From contig OY282607.1 in assembly GCA_958298945.1 (NCBI GenBank), positions 75,012,868 to 75,076,867 on the forward strand: a stretch of 64,000 nucleotides of DNA, written 5' to 3'. Below, piece after piece: positions 11,901 through 26,900 of the stretch. The notes below the pieces were generated by a model. That model searched no databases and was not told the origin of the DNA. It was given only the letters and a program-made list of their open reading frames with translations. Each line of letters opens with the position of its first letter. Within the stretch, counting starts at the first letter, position 1. A program made the position numbers and the translations under genes. Source of the stretch: Atherix ibis. Its lineage: Eukaryota; Arthropoda; Insecta; Diptera; Athericidae.

Positions 11901-14900
11901 TAGTTCGATGATATTAAACACTTCCATCTAAATCCTTATGAATGTATGTCCATATAAAATGCTATAAAATAATTAAAGTTGTCTATTTTGTCACCCATAG
12001 AATGAATATCATATTAACCAGGATAATATTACAAGTATGACCATAATTCCTTTTGAAATTCCTACCACTACTAAAATAATATTTATAAGATTAAGTTGAA
12101 AATGTTGAGAGGAATATACTGAGGAATGGTTAGGTTTGGATGGCTGTTTTGAAGAAGTTCGAACCTCTTGAAGATGACGACTGGCAACATTTTGAGTGGC
12201 AGTTCAGAAATTGAAAGTGTCGCTTAGGTTAACTTGGTTTTGGTTTCAGTTTTGGGATTGATTTTATGTTTAGCTATTCTACTACACGGAGTAAATATAC
12301 CATCTTGAAATTGAGAAAATCCCTCTGAAAAGTGTTTATCGTAATTGAATAAATGTCGGAATATCTTAAGCCCTTTTAATAAAATTAGAAACATTTTAAA
12401 GATAAACTAATTTCTCTAAAGAAGAAAATTAGTTTTCCATCCCTGAGAAAGTAATTAAATAAAATAAATATTAGATGAAATTGATATTATACTGAACCGT
12501 TTGTGTTAATGAATATTTATTCAAATACGATTACAAATGTATTGAATATGACATAACATATTATTAATTAATAATATAATTTAGAGTATATTCAAGATAA
12601 ACAATCAATAATTTGACAGACATTATAGATCTATCAAAGAATTAAAATAAAATAAAAACAAATCTAAACAAATATTAAAATTAGTATTAATTAGTAATTG
12701 TTGTATGGTTATAAATCATGATAAATATAATTATCCAATAAGATCCATGCTAATTAGATGTATACTTTGGATTATAAAAGAAAGAAGAAAAAAAATACAT
12801 TTTTATTAAATGTCTAATGGTAGGCTGGATGCAGTTCATTATAAATATGAGGGAAAAATAGGTACAAATATATACTTTTCTAATAATTTTCTTAGGCTCA
12901 TAAAGAAATTTCTGATTATCAGAAAAAAAATCAAACAGTCTAACTCTAGAAATACATAAATTTTATACATACATGTATCTATTATATATTTATACATATA
13001 TAATTCAAATATAAAGACGGAAGTTAAAAGAAAGGTTTTTTTTTAAAACTTTAATTTTAAATCCAATCTTTTTGTACATATATTATTATTTTCAAATGGA
13101 AATTATGGTTAGTACAAGGACTTTTTCTTAAAATCATATTTATAATTAATTACGTCTTCTGGCAATTACTTTTTGTAATTATTACAAAATGACATTTGTT
13201 GGTAATTTACCAATCTCATTAGAAAGAGTGGTTTTAGTAAAAAATTATCAATTGAGAGTAAAACACAAGAAAATTATCAAGAGAGAATAATTTAATTGTA
13301 AATTTCTAATTAAAATCAAGTAGATCTATTAACTAAAAATTGTTTTCGAAATTAATTTTCTACCAGAAATTCAAAGTAATAAAATTTAGCGAATATTTTA
13401 ATTAAAAACCTCAGACACTTATTATTTAAATAATACAATATAATTTTAAATAAGATTTAATTTTAGTTGAGAAATGATTAGGTTCAAAAGGAATATGGTT
13501 AAGATATTTTACATGAATTCGTTAGTTACACTTTCTAACATATAATACTCTTCAGAGGTATATTATACAAATAAAGATATTTTAAATGTATGCTATATTT
13601 TAAAAAAAAAACGTATTATTTTAATTATTATGTATGGTTTTTAACAATGATGCAATACACAAAATATTAAATTTACTAATTTTGTATTATTATTATAAAA
13701 ACTTTTTTTTTATTAAGCATTTTTAGTTGGCAAACTAGAATATAAGGTTTTGAATAAAACTTATATATTTTTTGTTTTTTATTCTATTTTATATTAATTA
13801 TATAAATATAATAATTACAATATATCACAACTAAACTTTTAATATCGTTAAGTAATTAAATGGGAGTAAACAACTAACGGCGTTTCTTCAACTAACGAGA
13901 GTTAGAAGATTCTATTGAATCTCGAAGTCACTGTCCCTTTAGTCTCTGATTCATATTTTTATGGAGGGTAATAGAGTATTATTCATTTAGTTCCTGACTA
14001 ATTTTGCTGATAGTTCAATTCCATAAGTCCAAATAGGTTTTAAAATGCATTCTGTGGTAAAAGTTTACTGTTTATTGTTAATTTCTAACGGATGTAAATT
14101 ATTAGAACTTACGTTAGGATTTGTATAGGTGTTAAGTATGGCAGGATCATCTACATAAATGTTAATGCTAGCTTTAGAATAAGGAGAAATGTCATAGATA
14201 TAAATATTATATAAAATTGGTCTTGTGAAACTCCAGCTGAAGTAGAATATATTTTTGAGAATTCTATATTAATTACTACTTGGAAATGATGTTGAAAAAT
14301 CTACGAATTTAAGATGAGGTGATATGACACATAAGATAAAAAGCATATTTTCTGATATAATAGGTGGAATTTGTAACGGGTGATTTTTTAGGTGTTTGGT
14401 TGTCAGATTTCCAAAAAAAAAAACAGAGATAGTTTTTTATTTGAATCGATATATAAATGTTAGCCATTTATATACTTTTTAAAGATTATTTCATGTACAT
14501 TTTGGCCACGATTACTTTTTAAGTGATCCATACGCAACGTCCAATTCATGAAGAATGATGAGCTTCGTCGATACACGAAATTTTTTGGTAATAAAAACGG
14601 ATTTTCCTCAAGTTGTTCTAAGACCTACACTTATTAAAAATTCGAAGCTTTGGCAGATCGTTCGGCTTCAGTTCTTAAGCGAGCTGTATTTTATACACTT
14701 TCAGACCAAGATCCTTGTATAAAAACTTCCAAATAGTCGAGTAACACAATCCCAATTGCCGTGAACGGCAAGGATGGACAAATCGCGGTCTTCAACAACA
14801 CTGGATGCTACGACAGCAGTATTTTCCTCTGCACGGATTGGTGTTTTGATATCCAATAGAGTAAAATTGCTGCGAAATTTTGTTACTATGGCTTGAATTG

Positions 14901-17900
14901 CTTGCTTAGTAGGTCAGTTGTGATGACCATAAAATGATCGTAGTGCGCGAAACACATTTTTCACAGAGCACAAATTTGGATAATAAAATTCAATAATTTG
15001 TAGGCGTTGTTCCATTGTAAGCCATTCCATGATGAAATGAAAATGCTAACTGAGCAGTTTTGATTTTAACATACGTCATGTGTCACGCGTGATCTGTCAA
15101 AAATAAAAACATGGTAAACCAAACAGCAAAAAATCACCCGATATATGCTTTTCAATTATAATATCTGTTTTTGTTATTTGTACATATAAAGTATTGAATT
15201 CCGAATACCAATTGATATAACTTTTAATAGAGGTTTTTGTAATTACATAGTACTAAGATAATATAATTTACAATTTTTATTCATATATGATAGAACAAAC
15301 GATGCAAAGGAAATGTCTGCTTTAAATATTTCTATATAATGCATAAAAAGTTTTTAATACGAGTAAAATGAAATATCAGTAAAATTACAGAATTATGTAT
15401 ATAATTATTTTATAAAATTTGCAATAATAAAATTTAATATTATTTTTTGTACGACTGATTTCCAAAAATAAAATGGATTATGTGAAATTCTTAATTTATT
15501 TTTATAATAGAATATTTTATGAAGTTTATCCATAAAGATAAGTATCTTATTTTGTAAATAAGAAAGTTGTGCAGGTACGAGTAAATGTAATTGAATGAAA
15601 ATAATATCTTTTATCTGATACTTGAATTTCACTTAGTGGTTGTCGGTCTTGTATTTAATTTAAGTAAATTAATTCTCTATTGAAGCGAAAATTTCCAATT
15701 TATTTCGTGATGTTAACTGGAATAAATGAAAATTGAAAAAAATATTACATTAAACATTTGCGATATTCTAGAAAGCAATTCTGATGAAAATTCAATCAAT
15801 ATAAAAAATAAATATTTGGTTTAGTCTTACCAATGCAAAAGGTTGTTTTGTATATAATAAAAATTTCATATTAAAAGTTAAATATTTCTCATTCATTGAA
15901 AATTATTCTATTATTTAAAGATTTTTCATAATTTCATTTTAAATATTAAAAGTTTACTAAATTCAACAATATCATTGAAATCTCGATATATATTGTAAAA
16001 AAGATATAATCTATTGTAAAAGTAAAAAAATATTAGATTTCCTATTTCTTTAAGATATTTTAAGTTTCGCTTAAATTGTATTGGCATATTGTAATCACGT
16101 GCTTTGTTTGACATAACAGGCTAAGTACTACCTTGCATGTAATATGTAAGAATAGATATTGTTTTCGGATACTATTTGACATAGTTCAATATTTTACTAC
16201 CTTACTATGCCTAAACATTTTCCGCCCCGGCGGCGGGATGTTAAGTATATACCAGCTTCTCATCCCAGTGATGACATAAAAAGGTAAAATATAGCTAACA
16301 TGGGGCTAAAGTAGATATCCGACATTGGATATGGCATGGCTGGTAAATGTGATATTAAAAATAATAATCACATGATTACCCCCACGGGGGTTAGTGCATG
16401 TCCAAAAAAAAGTTCGAGCAGTGACTAGGAATTTGCAAGGTTTCTGACTGTAGCTCTATGAGCAGAGCTCAAACCTAAGTACTCCTAAACCTTTAATTGG
16501 TACCACGGGCATCGAGGTGCTCCACAGGATTAGCTTTCTGTGCTCGGTTTTGGTGAGGTGCTTCGGCACACATGGTGGCTGTGGTTAAAACCTACACCGC
16601 GGGTACGATTTCCGGATCGCCAGCAGGAGATACTGGAAATAATCTCGGGCGCTGTCACCGCTAATGACAACAGAGTTTTAGAAGGGGATCATCACTAGCG
16701 GTTGAGGTAATCAGCTTGTAACTGTTTACTGACTGGTGACTATCAGTACAAGGAATATATGCCTAAAAGACTGGTAACTAAATTAAATACAAGGAATATA
16801 TGCCTAAAATCCTGTATACACGTAGATATACATGGATTAAATTAATCCTTTGTTCTCAAAGCTGAAATTTTACAATGTAAAATAGATTTGCGCCATTAGT
16901 TTTGAAGTTCGGTCTGCTATTGCTACTTTATTTAGCATCTAATGGAGGTTCAACATTTCGGATCTTATTCAAAAGTTCAAAAACTACAGAGTGTTTTAAT
17001 TAGAGTGGATGTCATGAGAGTTTACCATGGTTGGCCGGTCTACACATACTTTTAAAAAACCGATTGAGAGTAACATATCTATTTTGCATCGTGATTAAAA
17101 AAAAACCTTTCCAAGGCACCCAGAATAAAAAAGTCTATTACAAAAAATATTGTATCATATAAACGTATTGCACTTACTCGAAGTCCTGGAAAAAAAATAT
17201 TGCTGGAAGCTGTGTTGCCAACCCTATGGGCAAGGCGGTAGCTTGATTATGATTTGTGGTTCCTTTCCTATGGGTGGAGCAGGAAACTTGGTGCGAATTG
17301 ATGGAATTTAAAAAATACGATTCTATAAGGACTTTGGTTAGCTGGATAAGGATTTATCCTTATCAGCAGAATTACGATTCTCAACATAGAAATTATGTAA
17401 AGTTTTTCTACAAAATAAAAAAACAAGAAGACATTTTGCCACAATCATCTCACATAAAAGTATTATGGGATGAGCTAAACAGAAAAGTACGGAAGCAATG
17501 TCTATCCTCTAAGGACCTCCACTAGCCTTCCTCATGCAATGCTGGGACAATATTTCAATGGATAAAATAAAAGAACTAATCGACCAAATCCATAGAATTG
17601 TACAAGTTATGAATATTCTGCGACAGAAAAAATAATTTGAACAATTTTCTTATATTGTATTTGTAATTTAATAATAATGAATGTGTGTTTTTATTTTTTT
17701 ATAGTTCGGATTGAAATAATTGCAGATTTAGCTATATAATTATTGTTCATCGATTATTTTTTTTTTATTGGTATATTTAATGGTATTTAAACTTTTAACA
17801 TTATTTGAAAAACGCAAAAAAAATTTCATTCAATATATATGAAAATTCTAATCACCATGATAAGTAAAGTTTAATTAAATTATTATAAAAAAATTAAACA

Positions 17901-20900
17901 AAAAACTGACCGACAGTGATGAATTTAATTTCGCAATCCTTTGAGTTCATATGAGGCATGAAGTCTTCTGTTTTTGCTGGTTAAATAAAAATAAAACTCC
18001 TATCAAAACAAAAGAAGAGAAAAGAATTATTAATTTTAAAAGATATCAAGATTATGTCAGTGATGCTGCTATAATTATAAATATAATTTTCGACGAACAT
18101 ATTTACAGATTTACTTTTCTTATGACTGCATCTGTTGAAATAACTGCAATATGCATACTGATCATGTACACTCTGATAGTTCAGAACTATGTATATATAT
18201 TCAAACAAGTGCATACATATATTTCGTATGGAATATAAATGTAGTCGTTAAACTATAGTCTCAGATCACCCCATTTGTACATTCCTGTACTGCTGAAGCG
18301 TGAATTTAATATTTTTATTTGTATATATTAGGATAGTTTTACAAGATGCCAATCTTAATACCAATTATGATGATAAGATATTCGATTACTCTGGTTAAAT
18401 GGAATATGTCTTTGACTGGGTAAAAAGATATCCCGTTTAATATTAAGTATATCCAACCATGTAGTCGTCTACAAGTACTAAAGAAGCAGATACACAAAAT
18501 GATAAGCTAACATTGCTACAACAAGTCAAAATATTTAGTTTTAAATAAAAATAATTATCGGAAAAATAGTAAACATCATTAATGCGGATATGTTTGCATA
18601 TTGACAAAGTATAAAAATTGCTATACAATAGCTCGTGCCAATAGAATACGAAAGCCCGGTGTAAATATAAGTACAAATATATTAATATAAGAGAATCCTC
18701 TGTTTTTTTCCGACGCTATAATTTATTATTATTTATGTTTGTCTATTATGAAATTTAGAAAATATTTAGAAAAATTCAAATAGCACACATATTTTTATAA
18801 AAATATTTATAAAAATAAACCTCTAAAAATAATTTCAAAAGTAAACAGAAATTTGTACATATTGTATTGTTAAGGTGAGAAAATGTTGTTTTCGACACTA
18901 AATAAATAAATTAAATTTATTTTATTTGAAAATTTTTTAAAATGCGAAAATTGATTCAATAAACAATACATATGAAAAATTTTGCGGAAAAGTTAAAACT
19001 AACCATATTTTCCCTCTAATAATTAGGGTCCAAAGTAACCACATCTGTATTCCCAGAATACGAATATATTTGTAAGTTGAGGTTCAAATGGAAGCTGTAG
19101 GATTAATTTTTATCGTAGTTTTGTTTTTACGTTATAAAATATGAAGTTCGTACAATTATGTTCGAAAAAATATATAACAACATACGTATTTAGATAAGAG
19201 TAGTTAAGATACATTTTTAAATGAACACTCATCCTGAAGCCCATCATCACCTATGAGTAATTATGATAAAGTACAAGCTAGACTTTACAATTTGTTGCAT
19301 AAAGTTTATTTAAGCATTTCGTTAAATTTTACCGTAAATTTATTTTTTCAGTTGACTTTACATTTAACAATATTTAATATTTAATATATTTTTTCTTATA
19401 TTAAAAATGTTAAAATTTCAATTGGACTTAATGAGCTAAAAACTGAAGTTAATGAACTTTTATGAATAGCTTTTGTTTTGTGCTAATTAAGGAGTGTACG
19501 GTTTAATTCAGTAATTTTTTTACCTTATACTTATACTATTTATATAAGTATATATTTTTGTAATATAATTATATTTTCTATAAAAAAATTATAATAAAGT
19601 TGTACAGTTATTTTATATAACAAAATTATAATACAATCATGGCACAGTGTACCATATTATATACATACAATATCAATTCGATTTAGCTAAATAATCTTAT
19701 CTTTAAGATATCAATAAGCTAAAATTTAGTGTTTAGAATTTAAAATTTTCCTTTTTTTTAATAAGGACACATAATTATTTTATACGGATGTAATAAGAAT
19801 TTCTAGTTGTCCATTTTGGTTTATAAAATTCATGTATCTTTATATTTTAAAATAAGCATTTGTTGCCAAATTTAATTTAATTTTTAATACAGAAAGAACA
19901 AAAAAATTATTTATAATGTGTAAGATTTTTCTTTCAATAATTTAGTATGAACAATAACTATAAAGGAATACCATTTACCAGTTTCTTTATATTCTACCTT
20001 TTATAAAATTAATATAAAATATGTCATGCTCTGCTGTACCTTAAGGTGTACATAAAGGCATGTCGACTGTCCTCAAAAAATACCTTTGATCATAAACAAA
20101 TACATACCTTTGATCATATAAAGTCACATACTGAAAGCATCATAAATTTCCAGAATACATGAAAATAAGTAATTATCTGTATAAAATTATTTACAAAGGT
20201 TGAATTAGCGTATTTCTTAATAATGTTGTAATTTATTTTAACGTTACTATAGATTTTTTTTCATAGGATCTCATTTTAATTATAGAGCATATTATCTTGA
20301 AAGGAATTTTCTTTTTCATGATAGATTTCTATTGATTTTTTTTAGTTATTTAGAATTTATATTTTTGAAATAGAAATGTATTAAATAAATTTATAATTTT
20401 TTGATGCAGTTTAAACATTTTTTTTCGAAAAATGACCTAGTATTTGAACATTTATTTCCTTTTTGTACCATATGATATTTTATTTTAAATGCAGAAAATA
20501 TTAAAAAAACAGTATAAAATGTATCTAACTAAGAAATATTTAAGATATATTTAGAATAATATTGTATTATAATTAGCTTGAAATTAATTTTGATAGTTTA
20601 ATAAGTTCATTTATGATACTATTGATATGATTTTTAATGAAAAGAAAAGGATATGCTCCAAAATCATTTTGCATTATTAGTGTTAATTTAGTATGTAAAA
20701 TTGAATATATGCTATGATGAATAAATTTATATTCATATAATTTTCAACTTAATTGATTCGAAAACTATATAATAAATTTCAATTATTTTGAAGCCCATAA
20801 TTAATATTTATTAACTATTCTGAAATCCGAAAATTTTATAACGATATTCTATGAGATTTCAAAACAATTTAATCGTATTTATTATAAATAATACTTACAG

Positions 20901-23900
20901 GAGAAAGTTATTCACATAGGAATATATAATAATATTAATTATACAAATGATCTTCATAGAAATAATAGAGCCTTGATGATAGAAATTTAATAAATATTTA
21001 GTTTTTGTTGAAGGCATATTACACTAACGGTGACATCTATCATCAGCAACATGATTCGTTTATAAGGAATTCCAAAAGTACGTCATAAAACCTACATTTT
21101 ATTAGTATGGCACGTGTTACAGTTTGTTTGTTAGGTATTAAAACTTTCTGATTTTATTATTTGCAAAATGAAATGTGGCATGATACGTTAGTCGCTAATT
21201 AACAGACAGACATGGATTGCTAATCATACTTTATATTTAAAATATCATCCAATATGTAAACTTGACAATTAAACAAATCGTACAATCGTTAGTTTAAATT
21301 AATTCCAAGAAGAATATTAGGATTTTTGTCAAGAAATTCGTTGGCAAAATTGAAATATCAAAATGTATAATAGTAAACAATATGAAAAATATTTTAAATT
21401 GTGCCATATGATAATATTTGAGTTGAACAATATTACAAAAAAGGAATTATTACTTATTCATAAGTGAAGATTTAAGATTTGAAAGATGGAGAGATGACAT
21501 ATAAAACATATAAAAAAGGTAATTTTATTCAGATACATCAGTTTAAAATGTCCCGATTTAATGGCCAGATTATTTAATTTGGCAAAAGACTTCATATTTT
21601 TAGCATCCTGGATGCCTTGCTCCATCATTGTAAATTTATACTACTTTTTATGCTTTATATATTCGTAAATAGCTACTGGCACTTTTCTAGTCATAATATT
21701 TTTGCTTTTTTGCAAAATCCATTATTTAACATTGCCTTCATAATTTTATTATTAAATCCGTACAGTCCTGTCATTTAAAAGCTGTTCATAATATATATTA
21801 TTTAAGATAAATAATAATATATTATTTCGCACTTGAAGAAACAAAATTTTCTTAAGGGATGAAGCACATTTCTCGCTTGGTGGATATGTCAATAAGCAAA
21901 ATTACCACATATGGGTCTCTTATAAACTACTAGTGGACTATGGAGACGCCATTGTTTCCGTAAAAAGCGATTGTCTGACGGTATCATTGCTCCGTATTTT
22001 TTGTGTTTTAAAAGGACGGTGTCATAAGCTACACAACATAATAGATTTTAGTTTTATTGCTAAAATGGTATGGTTACTGGCCTTTAAGATCGGTATGGTC
22101 ACTGGCCTTTAAGATCAATAACATATGGTCATTGGCCGATTTGATTTTTTCAGACAATCCTGAAAATTTAGACCATTAAATAACCAACATCTGTCAAATA
22201 ATGGTTTAAATATAATTCAAAATTTGCGCAAACTCATCAAAAATTACCTTAAAGGATAGAATTCTGAAAAAAGTCAGAATTCAAAATTTGCGCAAACTCA
22301 TCAAAATTTGCGCAAACTCATCAAAAATTACCTTAAAGGATAGAATTCTTTACTATTGAAAGAGTCCTTAGAGATCTTAATATATGCAAATTCGCTGGTC
22401 CACATGATATATGTCCCATAGTTCTGAAGAAGTGTTCTTCAACACTGGAAAAAACCACTGCGTAAGCTTTTCCACCAATAATTTTTTTCTGAAATTTTTC
22501 CGCATAAGTTTTGGTTGGTTTCAAGTCTGCAGCCCACCAAATAAATGCTGGTGTTTTCCAGGTTTTAGTTCTATCTCCGATCCTTTTTGTTATTTTCATA
22601 AATAATCTTATCTGGACTAAAAATTCTCAGATGGCAGTAGTCTCAGTTTTTCATACTCGTTTCCTATTTCACATCAGAGTAGAATTAAATCCTTTCAAAA
22701 TGTTGAGCATAAAGTCTTCTTTAATTAAAGCTAAGCCGAAATCTTCAGCCATTATCCAGGAATAGAACTTGCGTAAATGAAACTGAAAAACTTTCCATTC
22801 TTGGTAAGTGTGTTACGTATAATAGCAACCACCATGGGAATGACCACATATTTAATATTACTAAAAATGATACAAAATGTTTGGGTTTCCTTAAGCGATC
22901 CAAAAAAATTTTCACTCTACCTTGATAGTCCTTTAAGGTTAGGAAGAACATTTAAAAAAATTCTTATAAAGTACTATTTTAAATATATTTTATAAATATT
23001 TATTTTTCAAAAATAATAGTTTATAACTTACGTAACTATTCGAATAGTAATATTTTTTTCCCATAAACATATTCTAGTTTTTACAGAATGTCAGCAAAGA
23101 GAATTATTCGATTTCTTTACAGAATGCCATTAAAATTCGAATGTGGCAATAAAATGAAATCTAATATTTACTATGTTGAATTTGAAATTATCCTAAGCGC
23201 AAAGAATGAGAATTTGTATTTTCTTTTCAATTTAATTTCAAATTTGCTCTGTAATCAATGTACTCTGTACATATTTGATAGGCTGTGAAAGTCCGACTTA
23301 AATAATATTAAAACGCACAGTCATGCTAGTTTATATGATATTTTGACCTAACATCGGGTATATTTTCAGTAATACTTTAATTAAGTTTGCTGCGTCATTT
23401 GGTTCAATATTTTTCTAATCTTTGTTTTTAAGTTGAAATTTTTGAGTTTATTTTGATTGGAAAATATTTAAAAAATGTACGCAGTCGTACATGTTGCGAT
23501 CATATTTATAACTATTGCTGTTATTTATTTCATTTTCATTTCAATGGTAAAGTAAGCCACATGGTATAAAGAGTCTAAAACTACACATAGATTAAGGACA
23601 ATAGTTTAACTATAGAGTTTGTAAAAGTATTAAAAATAAACGTAGTAGGAGTTCGCTTTGATGTTGATATTTAATCATATATTTTAAAAACACAAGTAAA
23701 TTGGGTTGAATTATTGAATAAAGATCATATACCTGTGTAGTTCGTAATCGATACCAAAAATTGATTGATAATTGCTTCGTCAATGATATTGATCTGAAAA
23801 TATTAGCATGAGCGTGAGCTAACCAAATTTAGAATATCACTAACGGTCAATTTTTAACTCACGATGGTATTGAAACGGTTGTTCAAATACATTAAATATC

Positions 23901-26900
23901 AACGGAAATATTTTACAAGATCTTAAGGTAAAATTACTTGGAAATAATTGTTAGTCATTGCCCTTTTTATATACATAATTTGTTTTTGGTTATCATGAAA
24001 TTGATTCCAAATTGCAAATTAGTTTATCTGATTAAATATTTAGTATATTATGCTTTAGGACATTTTGGAGCTTATAAGTTAGCGCAAGCGTTTACATAAA
24101 AGAAAAATACTATTTAAATTATTTTAGCGAAATAAATGTTTTTTTTTTTAAATTCCAAATCGATTATACTCGTCTATATGGTGTAATATTTGTGCTTTGG
24201 ATTTAGATTCTAAATATATATGGTTTAACATTTATGAATTTAAATTAAATTTTTTTTTATAACATTATATTGCTTAAACTTTTTCATTATGAATGAAATA
24301 AATATAAGATCGGTCTAATAACCAGTATGGGACTTTTTGCAAGACTAGATCCTTTTGAGGTAATTTTTGATGATTTCTGTCAGTCCCCTAATTTTTCTGA
24401 TCTAACTTGTATGTTTAATATTTTTCTCAACCAGCTTTTAGTTAATCCTAAAGTATATCATGTATATAACACTTTCTGTAATAGTAAATAAAAATAATAC
24501 AAATTTATGAAAAGCAAGAAAAAATTATAATAAATCACCTTAATTGATAATCGAAACTAAAAAATTATTAATTATAATGTGTTTTTCTCCAAATGAATCG
24601 GCTTACAAACTATCTTTATCTTAAAGACCTTATATACATAACACAAACTATAAGGTTATTATATATTTAGTTAAGAAAACTCAAATATTGTAACTAGTGT
24701 CAAAAATAAAACCTTTCGATTTAAATAAATTTATAATATTTTTGCTATCTTAAAACCCGTATTTTCTGTATTTGATTTTAAAGAATTTAATTTTAGTTAC
24801 GTGTACTACTGTATTAACATATTATTAAAAAAATATATATGTATATAAGTTAATAAATACTAATGCGAATGTAAACCCATTTGGAAATACCGTCAAATAA
24901 AAAGTAGTTATTAAGGATAGATATATAATGGTGAAAAAAAATACATTAATAATTTAAGAGTTATTTTTATTCCATTTGAATCCATTCGAAATACAGCAAA
25001 ATTATTTATGCACAAAATAATGTCGTTTGAATTAATTACTAATATTATTTCTTTTTGATTATAAAAGTTTTATCTGAACATCATATGTAGTTTAAAAAAA
25101 ATTATTTTGAAAAATATATACGACTACATACACATATATTGTAACAAGCTGATTTTCCTTTAAAATAGACCAATTGCCGGGAAGATATGACGAAAGAGTA
25201 AACACTTATCAATGTTTCTCTGCCTGTAATGATTATTTTAACAAGTCAAAAGATCACGAGACCAATGCTTTTTAAAACGTTGTTGGTTATTAATTAGGGG
25301 GGTGGGGAGTAGGGGTAGATTAGGACAGTTCTTTAATAATAGGGTTATAATGGTTTTTAACGAATTCTGCACAGTCCGCGTACGAAAGGAACATTTAGGC
25401 CATAACACTAAAACGCACAGGATACGGAGCATTTTGTAGGCGATTTTTAGCTTTGACCTTGTATCTAATAATCACAGCAACTGCTTGTATGGTCCGTTAA
25501 ATTCAGTTCTTCCTAGCTTTGTATATGATACAGGTTTTATGTTAAGCGTTTGTCGATATAGAGTTCTAGAAAACGTACTTTAATGTTGTACAGGCTTTGT
25601 ATATGATACAGGTTTGTCGATATAGAGTTCAGTGGAATAATGCTGACGTTAAAGGATATGGAAGGAAACGGTTTTTGGCAAAGAATGAAAGTACGTGTAA
25701 TATGATTGCATTTTTGTTCGTTGACTTTCCAATTTTTAAACCAATTTCAAAGGGAGTTAATATGGGTTTGTAGAATAGCGAATGCTATGATACGGTTTTT
25801 GTTATAAGTTATGATGGTAGTGTCACCGGTATATGTTACTAAAACGTTTAGGATTTAAAACCTTGTAGAATACCGGCCCAGGTAGACGATTTTAGGAACC
25901 AATAAAATTAAGATAAATTACTATTTTTTAGTAATATACTAAGAATAAAAGCTATAAGGAAAAATTTAGGAAAAGTTTTTTTTTTTGAAAGAGCAGAAAT
26001 CATGTAGGATTCCTAAATTATGACCTATGATGACCACTTTTCTTGTCTAAGCGAATTAAATTGACTTTATATAAGTAGTAAAAATAATCACTACTTAGAC
26101 CAAATCATTAAATCTCTTACAAGTGTATTAATTATACGCGATTATATAAAAAAAAAACCAAATGAAATTATGAATTTTCTAATGATAAAAACTTATTTTC
26201 AGGTCAACCTCGGACAGGAAAAAAGATCACATAAAGAGGCCGATGAACGCATTTATGGTGTGGGCACAGGCGGCGAGACGCTACATGTCCAAGCAATATC
26301 CGCACTTACAGAACTCTGAACTGAGTAAATCACTCGGAAAACTGTGGAAGTAAGTAATATTCATCCAGTAAATTTCCTGCAGTTTTAGGTTTCTTCGAAT
26401 GGGGTAGATCATCTTCATAACGCATTGGTTGATAATAAAATCTTAAAGATGTAATTAAAGCAAATTACCATTTGGGTAAATTAAATCGTATGCATCATAA
26501 TTTTTTATACTAAAAAAATAAAAATAATAAAAAGTTTTTTTAATTCAAAAGAAACATTTTTTTTTAAAAAGATTGCTGATATATTAAAAGAAGAAAAAAT
26601 TAAAAGAAAGTGGTGATTGGCCCGTGCGAGTATCAAAATTGGCAACTTTGTTGTGGGGAGTATGACTTTAACCAGAATTGGAGTGTCAAATGGCTATCTT
26701 AAATTTTTATTACTCGGCTTGGTCACACTTTTATTTCTTATTTTTAAGATCGTATTTGAAATATGAATAAAAAAAATAAAAATAATCGTAAATGGAAAAA
26801 TAAACTAAAAAGGCAACAAATCAAAATTGAAAAAAAAAACCAACAACATTGGTCTGTAATCACGGCCATCGGTTGGTTAGGGATTTGTCTTGCTTCTGGC

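Larger units (their letters stand above)
2948..26202 (+). other. SoxE intron 1 (about 23.3 kb)
   Basis: The boundaries GTAAGT and TTTTCAG join exons 1 and 2 in phase. The intron contains at least nine element relics, listed separately. Stretches such as 2950-4400, 4870-7690, 9040-13860, 15150-16200, 17650-21830 and 23000-25200 are AT-rich with no coding signal I can support. An (AT)n run lies at about 5535-5556, and GC-richer islands with no identity lie at about 6170-6310, 10590-10760 and 12120-12290; any of these could be enhancers, but that is not visible in sequence alone. Confidence 0.85.

Noticed and set aside
17951..18238. 95-codon open frame with hydrophobic stretches
   Set aside because: AT-rich chance frame; no known family, no splice or codon-usage support, and an overlapping frame exists on the other strand.
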